Positions 46,037 through 55,610 of a DNA stretch of 64,000 nucleotides are shown here, in pieces; the stretch's first letter is position 1, and the number at the start of each line of letters is the position of its first letter. The stretch is from the NCBI GenBank assembly GCA_017480425.1, contig JAFVAR010000002.1:19806-83805 (forward strand), given 5' to 3'. Under the pieces are notes generated by a model. It was not told the origin of the DNA. It saw nothing but the letters and a program-made list of their open reading frames with translations, and searched no databases. This DNA is from a bacterium (GTDB taxonomy: Bacteria; Cyanobacteriota; Vampirovibrionia; Gastranaerophilales; Gastranaerophilaceae). Both the position numbers and the translations under genes were made by a program.

Positions 46037-47827
46037 ATGTCAAAAAATATTAGAAATATAGCGATTATTGCGCACGTTGACCACGGAAAAACAACACTTG
46101 TTGATTGTATGCTAAAACAAAGCGGTGTTTTCAGAGAAGGGCAGCAGGTTCAAGAACGTGTTCTTGACAGCAATGATTTGGAAAGAGAAAGAGGGATTAC
46201 AATTCTTTCCAAAAATATTTCTATTGAATACAAAGGTGTAAAAATTAATGTTGTAGATACACCCGGCCACGCTGATTTTGGCGGAGAAGTTGAACGTGTG
46301 CTCGGTATGGTTGACGGTGCTCTTCTTATTGTTGATGCAGCCGAAGGCCCAATGCCTCAAACAAGATTTGTTTTATCTAAAGCTCTTGAGTTGGGTATAA
46401 AAATTATTGTTGTTATAAACAAAATTGATAAACCTGCCGCAGACCCCGACGGAACTTTGGATAAAGTGTTTGATTTGTTTACAGAATTAACTGACAGAGA
46501 AGATTTAATAGACTTTCCGTATATATACGCAAGCAGCCTGAACGGTTTTGCCATAAAAAATCTTGGAGATGAGAAAAAAGATATGGTTCCGCTTTTGGAT
46601 TGCATATTAGAGAATATTCAAGAACCGACAGGTGATGCGGCAAAACCTTTCCAATTCAGAGCTACAACACTTGATTATAATGAATATGTAGGCAGAATCG
46701 TTGTCGGCAGAATTGTTAACGGCATTGTCCATTCTCAAGATCAGGTTGCATGGATTAATGCAGAAGGTATCGTTAATAAAGGCAAGATTTCTAAGTTATT
46801 TGGTTTTAAAGATTTAGGCAGAGTAGAAATAGATTCAGCTGAAGCCGGTGACATAGTAGGCATTGCAGGATTTTCTGATATTCAAATCGGTGAAACTCTT
46901 TGTGACCCGAATAATATTGAGGCTCTTCCATTGATAAAAGTAGATGAACCGACACTACAAATGAATTTTTCTGTTAATGACAGCCCGTTTGCAGGCCAAG
47001 AAGGAAAGTTTGTCACTTCAAGACAATTGAGAAAACGACTTTATGATGAACTTGAAAAAAACGTTAGTTTGAGAGTTGAAGACACTGATTCAACAGACTG
47101 TTTTCGTGTTTCAGGCAGAGGCGAACTTCACCTCGGAATTTTAATTGAAACAATGAGAAGAGAAGGCTACGAATTCCAAGTTTCTAAACCTGAAGTTATA
47201 TTTAAAACTGTTAACGGAGAACAGTATGAACCGTTTGAAAACCTTCTGGTAGATGTTCCTGAAGAATACGCAGGAGGAGCAATAGACAGACTTTCAGGAA
47301 GAAAAGCTACAATGATATCAATGCAAAATGCTAACGGAAGAACGAGTCTGAGATTCTCTATCCCGGCAAGAGGACTAATCGGCTTCAGAAGTGAATTTAT
47401 CCGCATGACACGTGGTGAAGGCATTATGTATCACACATTTGATGAATATAAACCATACGCAGGAGATATTCCAAAACAAAGAAGCGGTTCTATCTTAGCT
47501 CACGAACAAGGCGAAGCAATTCCGTACGCTCTTGCCCAATTTGAAGACAGAGGCGTATTCTTTGTCACACCACATACAAAAGTATACCGAGGAATGATAA
47601 TTGGCGAAGGCAATCGTGCGCAAGATATTGTTGTTAATATTTGTAAGACAAAGAAGCTCACAAACATGAGAAGCTCAACCGCTGATGTTATGGTAACACT
47701 CCAAGCACACAAAGAACTTTCACTTGAAGAATGTCTTGAATACATTGGAGATGACGAACTTGTAGAAATTACTCCTGAAAACATCAGAATGAGAAAACAA
47801 AATCTTGTTAAATTCGGCAGTATATAA
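46037..47827 (+). CDS. typA: Ribosome-associated GTPase TypA/BipA
   Basis: A 596-residue translational GTPase involved in ribosome assembly and stress growth. It has the G1 loop [12 protein letters not shown], switch [22 protein letters not shown] and [11 protein letters not shown]. The specific C-terminal domain has [25 protein letters not shown] and NMRSSTADV. It is complete. AAAGGAAA precedes the ATG. Confidence 0.96.
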   Translation: MSKNIRNIAIIAHVDHGKTTLVDCMLKQSGVFREGQQVQERVLDSNDLERERGITILSKNISIEYKGVKINVVDTPGHADFGGEVERVLGMVDGALLIVDAAEGPMPQTRFVLSKALELGIKIIVVINKIDKPAADPDGTLDKVFDLFTELTDREDLIDFPYIYASSLNGFAIKNLGDEKKDMVPLLDCILENIQEPTGDAAKPFQFRATTLDYNEYVGRIVVGRIVNGIVHSQDQVAWINAEGIVNKGKISKLFGFKDLGRVEIDSAEAGDIVGIAGFSDIQIGETLCDPNNIEALPLIKVDEPTLQMNFSVNDSPFAGQEGKFVTSRQLRKRLYDELEKNVSLRVEDTDSTDCFRVSGRGELHLGILIETMRREGYEFQVSKPEVIFKTVNGEQYEPFENLLVDVPEEYAGGAIDRLSGRKATMISMQNANGRTSLRFSIPARGLIGFRSEFIRMTRGEGIMYHTFDEYKPYAGDIPKQRSGSILAHEQGEAIPYALAQFEDRGVFFVTPHTKVYRGMIIGEGNRAQDIVVNICKTKKLTNMRSSTADVMVTLQAHKELSLEECLEYIGDDELVEITPENIRMRKQNLVKFGSI

Positions 47828-47895
47828 TCTTTTGTCAGATTAGGCGGATATATATTTTATTTCTAATAAAACAGTATGCTCTTAATGATTTTCTA

Positions 47896-47924
47896 TTGCC
47901 CGTAAAATCTTTACGTGATATAAT
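47896..47924 (+). promoter_or_regulatory. Leaderless promoter of the sensor kinase gene
   Basis: TTGCCC (47896-47901), exactly 17 bases, then TATAAT (47919-47924), which ends six bases before the ATG at 47931. Transcription would begin at the start codon. Confidence 0.7.
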
Positions 47925-47930
47925 TTCATT

Positions 47931-49793
47931 ATGGATAATGGCGGAGAGATAAATAAAGCGAAATCTGCAAAACGTGGTATGGCAGCTCAAACGAGACTGA
48001 TTATTTTTGGTCTTGTAATAAGTACGGTATTCATATTTTTAGCTGCTTGTTTTGCAACTTACAGTATCGGGCAGAACATGAACACAGCATACAAAAATTT
48101 TGCTCAAGTTTTATCAAAAACCCTTGCAATTGAAGGCGTTGAACTCACGAAAGAAATGCCTGAACTTGCAAAATATGATGCACTCAGGACAAATGCCGTG
48201 TCTGTTTTAAAAAGCAACGATGACATTGCTTTTATAATATTTAAAGATAACAGTTCAAAAACCATATACACAAGTAAAGACGATTATCCTGAACAAGCGG
48301 ACAAAGCAAGAATCACTGTAAGTTCGCCTATGGTCGTTAAAAATGCCGCTTCTACAGTAAACGTTGGCTCCGTTACTGTTGGACTTTCAGGAACGATTAT
48401 GGATAAAGTGACTGCAACTTCAAGAGCCTCTCTTGCTATTGTATTTATACTTGCTTGGCTTGTTGTTGTCGGAATTATATATATGAATTCTTCCATTATT
48501 ACAAGGGAATTACGTAAATTACATCAGGGCGTTAAAAAGATTTCTTCGGGAGAGTTTGGATATATGCTCGATGATAAGGACGCTGACAAAGAAATTAAAG
48601 AACTTTATTCCGCATTCAATGACATGTCGGAAAAATTAAGCAGATATAACGAACAGACCATTGAAAGCTTAACTTTTGAACGTAATAAGTTAGAATCGGT
48701 TTTAATGAGTATTGTTAACGGCGTTGTTGTATGTGATAACCACGATAAAGTTATTATGGTAAATAATTATGCAAAACGCTTACTCGAAGTTGAAGAAGAA
48801 GATATTATTAACACTCAAATTCAACAATTCTGCGATTCGAGCGGAGAGTTCTGTTTCTCTGATAAAATTGCGCAATACAAAGATACACCGCTGGATGATG
48901 ATGGTTCTCCGATGCATTTTAACATTGAAATCGACAAACGTATTCTTAAATGTCTGATTTCACCTATGTTTACACGTTCAAATGCATATGTAGGATACAT
49001 AATTATTCTTATTGATGTAACAAAAGAAGTTGAAATGGATCAACTCCGTTCTAACTTTATATCAAATGTTTCACATGAATTAAGAACACCTGTCACAGTA
49101 TTAAGAAGTTACATTGATACTCTGTATAATTTCGGAAACGACTTTGATTTTAACACTCAACGTGAATTTATAGGGGTAATGAATCAGGAAATCATACGTT
49201 TGAACAGAATGGTAAATGATATTCTTGATTTTTCAAGATATGAAGCCCAGAATTTGCATCTCGAAAAAACTAAACAAAACATTGTGGATGTTATTGAAGA
49301 TGCAGTTAATCAAGTACAGGTACTTGCAAAAGAACACGATTTAACAATTTCTATAATGAAAGAGCCTGATTTGCCTGAAGTAATGATGAATGTCGACAGT
49401 ATTTCACGTGCATTCATGAACATACTTTCCAATGCAATAAAATATTCACCTGACGGAAAGCGAATTAAGGTAAGAGCTGAACGTTCACGTGACGGAGAAT
49501 ATGTTGAAGTAAGCGTAGAAGATCAGGGACCCGGAATTTCAGAAAAAGACCAAAAAAGGGTCTTTGACAGATTTTATAGAGTTGAAAATGCGACACACAC
49601 AGTTAAAGGAACAGGATTAGGATTACACCTTGTTAAGGTTACGGTAGAAAAACACCACCAAGGACAAGTATTTGTGAACTCAAAAGAAGGGGAAGGCTCA
49701 ACATTCGGATTCCGCTTACCGATCAACCCTGCTAAGGAAGAAGAGGAAGAATATATTCCAAAACACCAGCTCCCTGCGGAAAGTGAAGCCTAA
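47931..49793 (+). CDS. Sensor histidine kinase (HAMP-PAS-HisKA-HATPase)
   Basis: A 620-residue membrane sensor kinase. Two spans (about 24-46 and 165-186) flank a periplasmic sensor of about 120 residues. HAMP follows (about 187-240), then a PAS-like region (250-365), HisKA with phospho-acceptor His382 in SHELRTP, and the ATPase domain with NILSNAIKYSP, DQGPGISE and GTGLGLHL. The order resembles PhoR and WalK. No response regulator gene is adjacent, so its partner is elsewhere. The stop overlaps the convergent gene by four bases. Confidence 0.92.
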   Translation: MDNGGEINKAKSAKRGMAAQTRLIIFGLVISTVFIFLAACFATYSIGQNMNTAYKNFAQVLSKTLAIEGVELTKEMPELAKYDALRTNAVSVLKSNDDIAFIIFKDNSSKTIYTSKDDYPEQADKARITVSSPMVVKNAASTVNVGSVTVGLSGTIMDKVTATSRASLAIVFILAWLVVVGIIYMNSSIITRELRKLHQGVKKISSGEFGYMLDDKDADKEIKELYSAFNDMSEKLSRYNEQTIESLTFERNKLESVLMSIVNGVVVCDNHDKVIMVNNYAKRLLEVEEEDIINTQIQQFCDSSGEFCFSDKIAQYKDTPLDDDGSPMHFNIEIDKRILKCLISPMFTRSNAYVGYIIILIDVTKEVEMDQLRSNFISNVSHELRTPVTVLRSYIDTLYNFGNDFDFNTQREFIGVMNQEIIRLNRMVNDILDFSRYEAQNLHLEKTKQNIVDVIEDAVNQVQVLAKEHDLTISIMKEPDLPEVMMNVDSISRAFMNILSNAIKYSPDGKRIKVRAERSRDGEYVEVSVEDQGPGISEKDQKRVFDRFYRVENATHTVKGTGLGLHLVKVTVEKHHQGQVFVNSKEGEGSTFGFRLPINPAKEEEEEYIPKHQLPAESEA

Positions 49794-50635
49794 AGTCCTT
49801 TAAGTTTCGGAAGAATTTCGTGTCCTTTAATAATTATTTTCCATACCAATAAAGCCATGTCTTTTAATTCAAGAGAAACATTATCAAAGCATATATAATT
49901 ATTTGTTTTATAGGTTCCGTTTTTTTTGATATAGTCAATGCAATGCTGCAAATACATATAAGCTTTCGTTTTATTTACATCAAATAAATAATCATTGTCA
50001 CTTTTAACTATAATAGGAAACAACTGGCAATTGTACTCTTTCGTACTTTTCATAAGTGTTTTCCAAGTTGAACTAAGCATACTCATAGCAACTTTCGAAA
50101 GATTTGTTAAATTATACCTTTCTATAGTTGCCGGTTCAAATCCCATTTTCATATGATACAATATTGCCTCAGAAGTTGATAACCTTGGAATTTTATTAAT
50201 CTTCATCTGTATTGCACGTTCTATTTGTATCTGGTCAAGACGGATTCCGATTCCTTTATATTTTTCGGAAAAATTATCCATCCTGCCATGTTTCATTTTG
50301 TATTTATCAGTCTCAGCATTTTTTACAATACTATAATCTTTTCTTCCTACATGTTCTTCATCCTTGTCATACATATCTATGCGTTCATACATATAACTTC
50401 CGTCTGCAGAACGATTTACGGAAGTTTTTACACTTATTTCTTCCGGCTCGCCTGTCTTTGCATTTATAACATATATAGTATTCTGTTTATCTCCCTTATA
50501 ATCAAATTTATCCTGCATGATGGTATGCAGCGTCTCAGACTGAAACAACGTTTCAGAAGTAAGTTTTGCAATTCTGTCTTGCGCTGCCATAGCTGTTTTG
50601 TCAAGTTGTAAACGAGTTACTGACGATATATTCAA
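49790..50635 (-). CDS. Hypothetical protein with GNAT-like segment
   Basis: A 281-residue soluble protein starting at TTG with AGGAGG upstream (MNISSVTRLQ). I recognise no full-length family. Residues about 125-170 read KGIGIRLDQIQIERAIQM, then STSEAILYHMKMGFEPA. This follows the acetyl-CoA-binding GxG helix and the (F/Y)xxxGF end of GNAT acetyltransferases. The N-terminal half is beta-rich (GEPEEISVKTSVNRSADGSY). If GNAT, it is divergent, and its substrate is unknown. Confidence 0.6.
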   Translation of the reverse strand: MNISSVTRLQLDKTAMAAQDRIAKLTSETLFQSETLHTIMQDKFDYKGDKQNTIYVINAKTGEPEEISVKTSVNRSADGSYMYERIDMYDKDEEHVGRKDYSIVKNAETDKYKMKHGRMDNFSEKYKGIGIRLDQIQIERAIQMKINKIPRLSTSEAILYHMKMGFEPATIERYNLTNLSKVAMSMLSSTWKTLMKSTKEYNCQLFPIIVKSDNDYLFDVNKTKAYMYLQHCIDYIKKNGTYKTNNYICFDNVSLELKDMALLVWKIIIKGHEILPKLKGL

Positions 50636-50709
50636 AATATTCCTCCTGTGACCATATTATATTAAAAACCATAATAAAATTTTTTGCCATTGTGTATTAT
50701 AATTTTATT

Positions 50710-51858
50710 ATGAATTATGAAAATGCTTTAAAAATAATAACAAGCAAAGATAATTTTTATATAGATTTAAGCTTAGAGAGAATTAAGGCTGTTCTGGAAA
50801 AACTTGGAAATCCTCAAGATGACTTGGAATTTATACACGTTGCAGGAACAAACGGCAAAGGCTCTGTTTGCACAATGTTGGATTCTATTCTAAAAGAAGC
50901 AGGATATAAAACCGGACTTTACACAAGCCCGCATATATGGGAATACACGGAACGTATAAAATTTTGCGGGGAAAATATCTCACCGGAAAAATTTGCACAA
51001 TATACAGAAAAAGTTCTTAATACAAAAATTCACCTCACAGAGTTTGAAATTCTTACGGTAATAGCTTTTCTTTACTTTAAAGATATGAAGGCAGAAATTG
51101 TTATATTAGAAACAGGCTTGGGCGGAAGGTTTGATGCAACAAATGTAATCAAAAAGAATCTCTGTGCAATAATTACACAAATAGACTTAGACCATACAGA
51201 TCGTTTGGGTAATACAAGAGAAAAAATTGCAGCTGAAAAAGCCGGAATAATAAAGCACAACTGCCCTATAATTACAAGCATGGGGTATGAATCGATTAAG
51301 GATAAAGCCGACAAAGAAAATTCTTTATTTATTTTTGTCTCCCCCCAAGTCAACCCCAAATATTGCGATGCGCTTAGTTTAAAAGGAACACACCAATTAG
51401 ATAATTTGGCGCTTGCACTTAGCGCAATAAATTATTTGTTTCCAAAAATAAATGAAACAGTGATTTTAGAGGGATTAAGGAAAGTTAAAAATCCTTGCAG
51501 ATTTGAATACATAAGGAATAAAAACCTAATAATTGACGCATCTCACAATCCTAACGGAATTTCAGTATTAAGAAAAAATCTTGATTTATTTTTCCCCGAT
51601 TCGCAAAGGCGTTTTGTTTTTGGTGCACTAAAAACAAAAGATTATAAGTTAATGATGGAGATTTTATTCCGCAAAGGAGATGAAGTTTATTTGAATGAAT
51701 TTGATTATCCGAACGCATGCAGTTTTGAGACACTGAATAGTGTTTGTCCGATTGAGGCTAAAAAGTACACTGACGAAAGAATAATCACCCATGACAAACT
51801 TAATATAATCTGCGGTTCATTTTATATGATTGGTATGATGGATTTTTTAAAGCACTAG
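50710..51858 (+). CDS. folC: Folylpolyglutamate/dihydrofolate synthase
   Basis: A 382-residue ATP-dependent ligase adding glutamate to folates (and probably to dihydropteroate). It has the P-loop VAGTNGKGSVCTML, LYTSPHIWEYTERI, ETGLGGRFDATNV, DLDHTDRLG and IDASHNPNG. I chose ATG 50710; TATAAT at 50698-50703 ends six bases before it and no ribosome site exists, again the leaderless pattern. It overlaps the convergent deaminase gene by four bases. Confidence 0.92.
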   Translation: MNYENALKIITSKDNFYIDLSLERIKAVLEKLGNPQDDLEFIHVAGTNGKGSVCTMLDSILKEAGYKTGLYTSPHIWEYTERIKFCGENISPEKFAQYTEKVLNTKIHLTEFEILTVIAFLYFKDMKAEIVILETGLGGRFDATNVIKKNLCAIITQIDLDHTDRLGNTREKIAAEKAGIIKHNCPIITSMGYESIKDKADKENSLFIFVSPQVNPKYCDALSLKGTHQLDNLALALSAINYLFPKINETVILEGLRKVKNPCRFEYIRNKNLIIDASHNPNGISVLRKNLDLFFPDSQRRFVFGALKTKDYKLMMEILFRKGDEVYLNEFDYPNACSFETLNSVCPIEAKKYTDERIITHDKLNIICGSFYMIGMMDFLKH

Positions 51859-52322
51859 TGAACTTGAACAACCTCTTTTTGTTCCTCAAGCTCACGCTTT
51901 ATATCTTCAACTGACACATGCAATATTTCAGAATTATCATCTTTTTTTAAATAAACATCCTTTATACCTGCTTGAACAATAAATCTTTTGCACAAAATAC
52001 AAATAAAATTATGCCCATATATGTACATTGTTGCTCCCATACATCTATCCTGTCCGGCTTGAATTATTGCATTTTGCTCTGCATGAATTGAACGACAAGT
52101 TTCATAGCAAGTACCTGAAGGTATATTATTTTTAATCCTGTAACATTCTCCCCGTTCATAACAGGATTCTACACCCGACGGAGTACCGTTGTATCCTGTT
52201 GCTTTAATTTTTTTATCTGCTCCGACAATTACAGCCCCTACTTGCGCTCTCAAACAATTTGAACGTGATGAACACGTTTTTGCCATATCCAAAAAATAAT
52301 CAATCCAAGACTTAATTGCCAT
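51855..52322 (-). CDS. dCMP deaminase-type zinc deaminase (ComEB-like)
   Basis: A 155-residue cytidine/deoxycytidylate deaminase-family enzyme. The zinc ligands and catalytic Glu are in HAEQNA (His80, Glu82) and CILC (108-111). The usual PCxxC reads ICILC, with Ile for Pro. The Cys-rich block YERGECYR also fits dCMP deaminases. I chose ATG 52322, with AAAGGAG nine bases upstream, not 52352. It would convert dCMP to dUMP for thymidylate synthesis. Confidence 0.87.
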   Translation of the reverse strand: MAIKSWIDYFLDMAKTCSSRSNCLRAQVGAVIVGADKKIKATGYNGTPSGVESCYERGECYRIKNNIPSGTCYETCRSIHAEQNAIIQAGQDRCMGATMYIYGHNFICILCKRFIVQAGIKDVYLKKDDNSEILHVSVEDIKRELEEQKEVVQVH

Positions 52323-52360
52323 ATATGGTACTCCTTTAAAAATATTATACATTAAAATAT

Positions 52361-52392
52361 AAAAAAGGTTACAAGCTTTTCTTGTAACCTTT
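52361..52392 (-). terminator. Intrinsic terminator of the 51-residue gene
   Basis: A 12-bp perfect stem (AAAGGTTACAAG with CTTGTAACCTTT) around five bases, followed on the minus strand by a T-run. It ends the small gene and separates it from the deaminase gene. Confidence 0.88.
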
Positions 52393-52439
52393 AAAAGGAG
52401 AAATGTATATTTTTGAGTACTTACGAGAGAAAGAGAAAT

Positions 52440-52595
52440 TTATACAATGACCTCTTCTTTGAAGTAATTAACAACGGAGTCCATTACGTTGTCAAAAAAG
52501 AAGTCCAATTCTTGTGACAATGTCGTATCTGTTAAATTAAAATTTGTATTTTCTGTTGTTTTAAATCTTGATAACATTTCATTTTCGATACGCAT
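52440..52595 (-). CDS. Small protein, 51 residues
   Basis: A short reading frame from ATG 52595, with GGAAAGGA seven bases upstream, and its own strong terminator 48 bases after the stop. The product starts MRIENEMLSRFKTTENTNF and continues with an acidic, amphipathic C-terminal half (ELDFFFDNVMDSVVNYFKEE). It has no membrane span or known domain. The ribosome site, terminator and frame together support a real gene. Confidence 0.65.
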   Translation of the reverse strand: MRIENEMLSRFKTTENTNFNLTDTTLSQELDFFFDNVMDSVVNYFKEEVIV

Positions 52596-52819
52596 ATTCT
52601 TATCCTTTCCTAATTAATCTCTATTTTGAAGTCTTTTGACTTACACTATATATATCGGCATTTTTTTCAAAAACTTTAGGATTTTTGGCAAAATTTTTAC
52701 AATTTGTTACATTGTTTATTTTTAAAGAGAATTATCATGACTTTGGCTATTGGGATTAAACCTTGTTAATGTTCTTTATAAATTTTTTAATGTAATATAC
52801 TCCAAAGTCAATTTTTAAC

Positions 52820-52848
52820 TTGTCAATGCATTAAATTTGTACTAAAAT
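52820..52848 (+). promoter_or_regulatory. Promoter of dnaN
   Basis: TTGTCA (52820-52825), 17 bases, TAAAAT (52843-52848). The transcript would carry a leader of about 27 bases with AAGGGGA five bases before the ATG. Confidence 0.75.
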
Positions 52849-52881
52849 ATCCTTGTAAATATAGAACTTAAGGGGATTTGT

Positions 52882-54003
52882 ATGAAATTTGTTGCAAATA
52901 AAGATGATTTATTAAACGGTATCAGAATTGTTGAAAGAGCAACTGTAGTTAAAGGTTTACAACCGGTATTGGCAAATGTTTTAATTGAGACACTGGGGGA
53001 CAACCAAATAAAACTTACAGCAACTGACTTTGACCTTTCAATCACTACACTTATTAATGCAACAGTTGAAGCGGAAGGAAAAATAACCCTCCCTGCTAAA
53101 AAGCTTGGCGAAATTATTTCAAGATTAAATGATGAGCTCATAAAATTGGAACTTAACGGTACAACGGCAACAATAACTTGTAAAAACTCAAAATTTGATA
53201 TTATAGGTATTTCTGCAAATGAGTTCCCTCAAGTAGAAGAAACTATTGAAGAAACAGACTGTATGGAAATTGAAACTCAGCCATTTACAAAAGCTATAAG
53301 ACAGGTTGTTTCTGCTGCTGCAGGTTATGAAACTAATAACCTTTTATCAGGAGTTGTATGTCAAGTTAATAAAAATATTTTGGAAATGGCTGCAACTGAC
53401 GGCAACAGACTGGCAAGAGTCAGAGAAGTAGTAAGAAATACTTCAACTAACGAAGAAAATCCGTTTGAAATGCTTATTTCTTCAAAAGTTTTATCTGAAC
53501 TTTCAAAAATATCATTGCTCGTCGATTCGGAAATTATAAAAATTTGCAAAGAAATGAAAAAAATTGCCATTATTATTGATAAAACAAAAATAATCACAAG
53601 ACTTATGCAAGGTCAATTTCCTAAGTATAACCAACTGATTCCGCAATCTTTCCCTAAGGAAGCAGTTGTATCTAAAAATAATATGATATCTGCGCTGGAA
53701 AGAGTTGCCGTAATGGTTAACGAAAAAAACAGTATTGTTAAATTTGAATTTGCAGATAACAGCCTGAAACTTTCGGGAGATTCTCCTGAAGCAGGTAACT
53801 CTCAAGATGAAATTGATATTCAATATACAGGAGAACCTTTAGCAATAGCATTCAATTACAAATTTATTTTGGAATTCTTAAAAATTGTTGAATCTGATGA
53901 GATAAAAGTTCAACTTAATTCTCCTCTTTCTGCAACAGTTTTTGCTCCTAATTCAGAAGAAGATTATATCTACTTAGTAATGCCTGTTCAATTGAGAGGT
54001 TAA
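52882..54003 (+). CDS. dnaN: DNA polymerase III beta sliding clamp
   Basis: A 373-residue DnaN that forms the ring-shaped clamp holding the replicase on DNA. It has the start MKFVANKDDLLNGIRIVERA, the three-domain repeat layout, ATDGNRLA at the centre and the C-terminal YLVMPVQLRG ending that lines the protein-binding pocket. It has a clear promoter and ribosome site. dnaA is not adjacent and no DnaA boxes are visible, so this is not an obvious origin region. leuD follows four bases later. Confidence 0.95.
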   Translation: MKFVANKDDLLNGIRIVERATVVKGLQPVLANVLIETLGDNQIKLTATDFDLSITTLINATVEAEGKITLPAKKLGEIISRLNDELIKLELNGTTATITCKNSKFDIIGISANEFPQVEETIEETDCMEIETQPFTKAIRQVVSAAAGYETNNLLSGVVCQVNKNILEMAATDGNRLARVREVVRNTSTNEENPFEMLISSKVLSELSKISLLVDSEIIKICKEMKKIAIIIDKTKIITRLMQGQFPKYNQLIPQSFPKEAVVSKNNMISALERVAVMVNEKNSIVKFEFADNSLKLSGDSPEAGNSQDEIDIQYTGEPLAIAFNYKFILEFLKIVESDEIKVQLNSPLSATVFAPNSEEDYIYLVMPVQLRG

Positions 54004-54007
54004 GAGT

Positions 54008-54502
54008 ATGCACGGTAAAGCTTTTAAATTCGGAGATAACATTTCAACAGACCATATTGCACCGGGACGTTTATTTCACTTGCGTTCAGATTTGCAAGAA
54101 TTCGCAAAGCACGTTCTGGAAGATGCAGATGAGAACTTTGCAAAAAATATGTCTAAAGGCGATTTTGTTGTCGCAGGAAATAATTTCGGACTTGGCTCAT
54201 CCAGAGAGCACGCTCCTCAAATTATTAAAATTGCAGGCGTCGGAGCCGTAATAGCTAAGTCATTTGCAAGAATATTTTACCGCAATGCAATAAATATAGG
54301 GCTTCTGGCTATAGAATGCGATACAGACGGTATAGACGCAGGTGATGAGCTTGATTTAGATATAAAAGAAGGGGTTTTAAAAAATATAACAAAGGGAACT
54401 ATAACCATGATAGAACCTTTACCTGAAGTTATGATAAAATTATTGGAAGATGGCGGCCTAATTGAACATATAAAAAAACACGGAGATTTAGTTTTAGGAT
54501 AG
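54008..54502 (+). CDS. leuD: 3-isopropylmalate dehydratase small subunit
   Basis: A 164-residue LeuD/HacB-type swivel domain which, with LeuC, isomerises isopropylmalate in leucine synthesis. It has FGDNISTDHIAPGR at the start and the signature GNNFGLGSSREHAPQ. The short length and sequence fit the archaeal-type small subunit, which may also serve homoaconitase or citramalate pathways. No leuC is adjacent. It is four bases after dnaN. Confidence 0.86.
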   Translation: MHGKAFKFGDNISTDHIAPGRLFHLRSDLQEFAKHVLEDADENFAKNMSKGDFVVAGNNFGLGSSREHAPQIIKIAGVGAVIAKSFARIFYRNAINIGLLAIECDTDGIDAGDELDLDIKEGVLKNITKGTITMIEPLPEVMIKLLEDGGLIEHIKKHGDLVLG

Positions 54503-54512
54503 GAGTATAAAT

Positions 54513-55019
54513 ATGACCGATACAAAATTTGATATAAATTGTCCTGCATGCGGATGTAAGATGCAAAAGATTTTTGTATCCGGCGCAGATGTAGATATTG
54601 ACATTTGTACTGATGGATGTGGCGGTATATTATTTGATAATCGTGAATTAGAAAAAATGGATAGCGCTGCTGACAATATTGATGAAATATTAGAAGTTGT
54701 CGGAACAAAAGTATTTAAAACTGTATATGATGATATAAGAAATTGTCCAATTTGTAACACTCCAATGGTTAAAATGGGTGCACATAACTCAGGCGTTACA
54801 ATTGATGTATGTAATGTTTGCGGTGCCAAATTTCTTGATAATGGAGAATTGGAAAAAATCAGAAACAGTAATGAAGAAAAAAATGAAAAAATAGATGAGC
54901 TATCAAACTTAATATTTCAAAATGACTTACACTCAATAATAGGTGATAACTTAAACCCTAAATCGTCAAAAATAAGAAGTTTATTTGAAAAAATAGTTTA
55001 TAAAATAATCTCAAGATAA
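54513..55019 (+). CDS. Protein with two TFIIB-type zinc ribbons
   Basis: A 168-residue protein with two tandem zinc-ribbon units of the zf-TFIIB-like class: CPACGCKM...CTDGCGGILFDNRELEK (about 7-50) and CPICNTPM...CNVCGAKFLDNGELEK (about 73-115). Both end in the typical (F/L)DNxELEK. A helical tail follows. Such proteins are common and poorly studied; nucleic-acid binding is possible. GGAG precedes the ATG. It is the last gene of the dnaN-leuD line. Confidence 0.85.
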   Translation: MTDTKFDINCPACGCKMQKIFVSGADVDIDICTDGCGGILFDNRELEKMDSAADNIDEILEVVGTKVFKTVYDDIRNCPICNTPMVKMGAHNSGVTIDVCNVCGAKFLDNGELEKIRNSNEEKNEKIDELSNLIFQNDLHSIIGDNLNPKSSKIRSLFEKIVYKIISR

Positions 55020-55025
55020 TATAAT

Positions 55026-55060
55026 AAAAGACCTGCATTTAAAAAGCAGGTCCTTTTATT
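55026..55060. terminator. Bidirectional intrinsic terminator
   Basis: AAAAGACCTGC pairs with GCAGGTCCTTTT around an A-rich loop, with a T-run after it. It serves the zinc-ribbon gene and the convergent gene. Confidence 0.82.
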
Positions 55061-55485
55061 TATTTCTTTTTAAACAAATTTTTTATCTTATCAATTCCGT
55101 CTTTTGCAAACCCTTTTGTTTTGACGCACCAATCGTAACATGTTTTTGCAGCCGGCTCATTTTTCTTCAAAAACTCTTTAAATTTTCCGTCTCCAAGTCT
55201 GCCAATCCAATTATATTTATGAGCACACCCCAAACCGCCTATGACTAGCGCAGCTGCCCCTGCTGTCATAAGTGCTGCTGAAAACAAAGACATTCCTTCT
55301 TTTTTAGATTCTTTTCCTTTAAAACATACTGTATCACATTCAGGAGCTTTATCTACGGTTACAGAACCATTAGACTTTGGTCGTTTTCCGACTCCGCCGG
55401 TCGTTTCCATTTTTGCAGATGAGTATATTCTATCCGCTGCGCTTCCTGCAGTTTCTCCACCGCCATAAAATGATATAGGGTACAT
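55060..55485 (-). CDS. Small membrane protein with DTVCFKG motif
   Basis: A 141-residue protein. I chose ATG 55485 (MYPISFYGGGETAG), six bases after GGAGG; the longer frame to 55611 lacks a site. Residues 51-57 read DTVCFKG, the shared motif. A Gly/Ala-rich membrane span lies at about 66-88. The C-terminal tail is basic with WCVKTKGFAKDGIDKIKNLF. No known family. It is downstream of the PilZ gene on the same strand. Confidence 0.7.
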   Translation of the reverse strand: MYPISFYGGGETAGSAADRIYSSAKMETTGGVGKRPKSNGSVTVDKAPECDTVCFKGKESKKEGMSLFSAALMTAGAAALVIGGLGCAHKYNWIGRLGDGKFKEFLKKNEPAAKTCYDWCVKTKGFAKDGIDKIKNLFKKK

Positions 55486-55610
55486 ACAAACCTCCATAGG
55501 TTTTACACTTCTACTACATGTAAAAACATTTTTTTCGGAAAATTTGCCTTTTTTGTTACAAAAATTTACAATTACGCTTAAACACCACAAATCTGATTTG
55601 TTTAATACCA

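Noticed and set aside
52395..52446. Short plus-strand peptide after AAAAGGAG
   Set aside because: The frame ends after 15 codons and lies between the stop and terminator of the minus-strand small gene.
52596..52881. Replication origin beside dnaN
   Set aside because: No DnaA boxes of the TTATCCACA type and no dnaA gene nearby.
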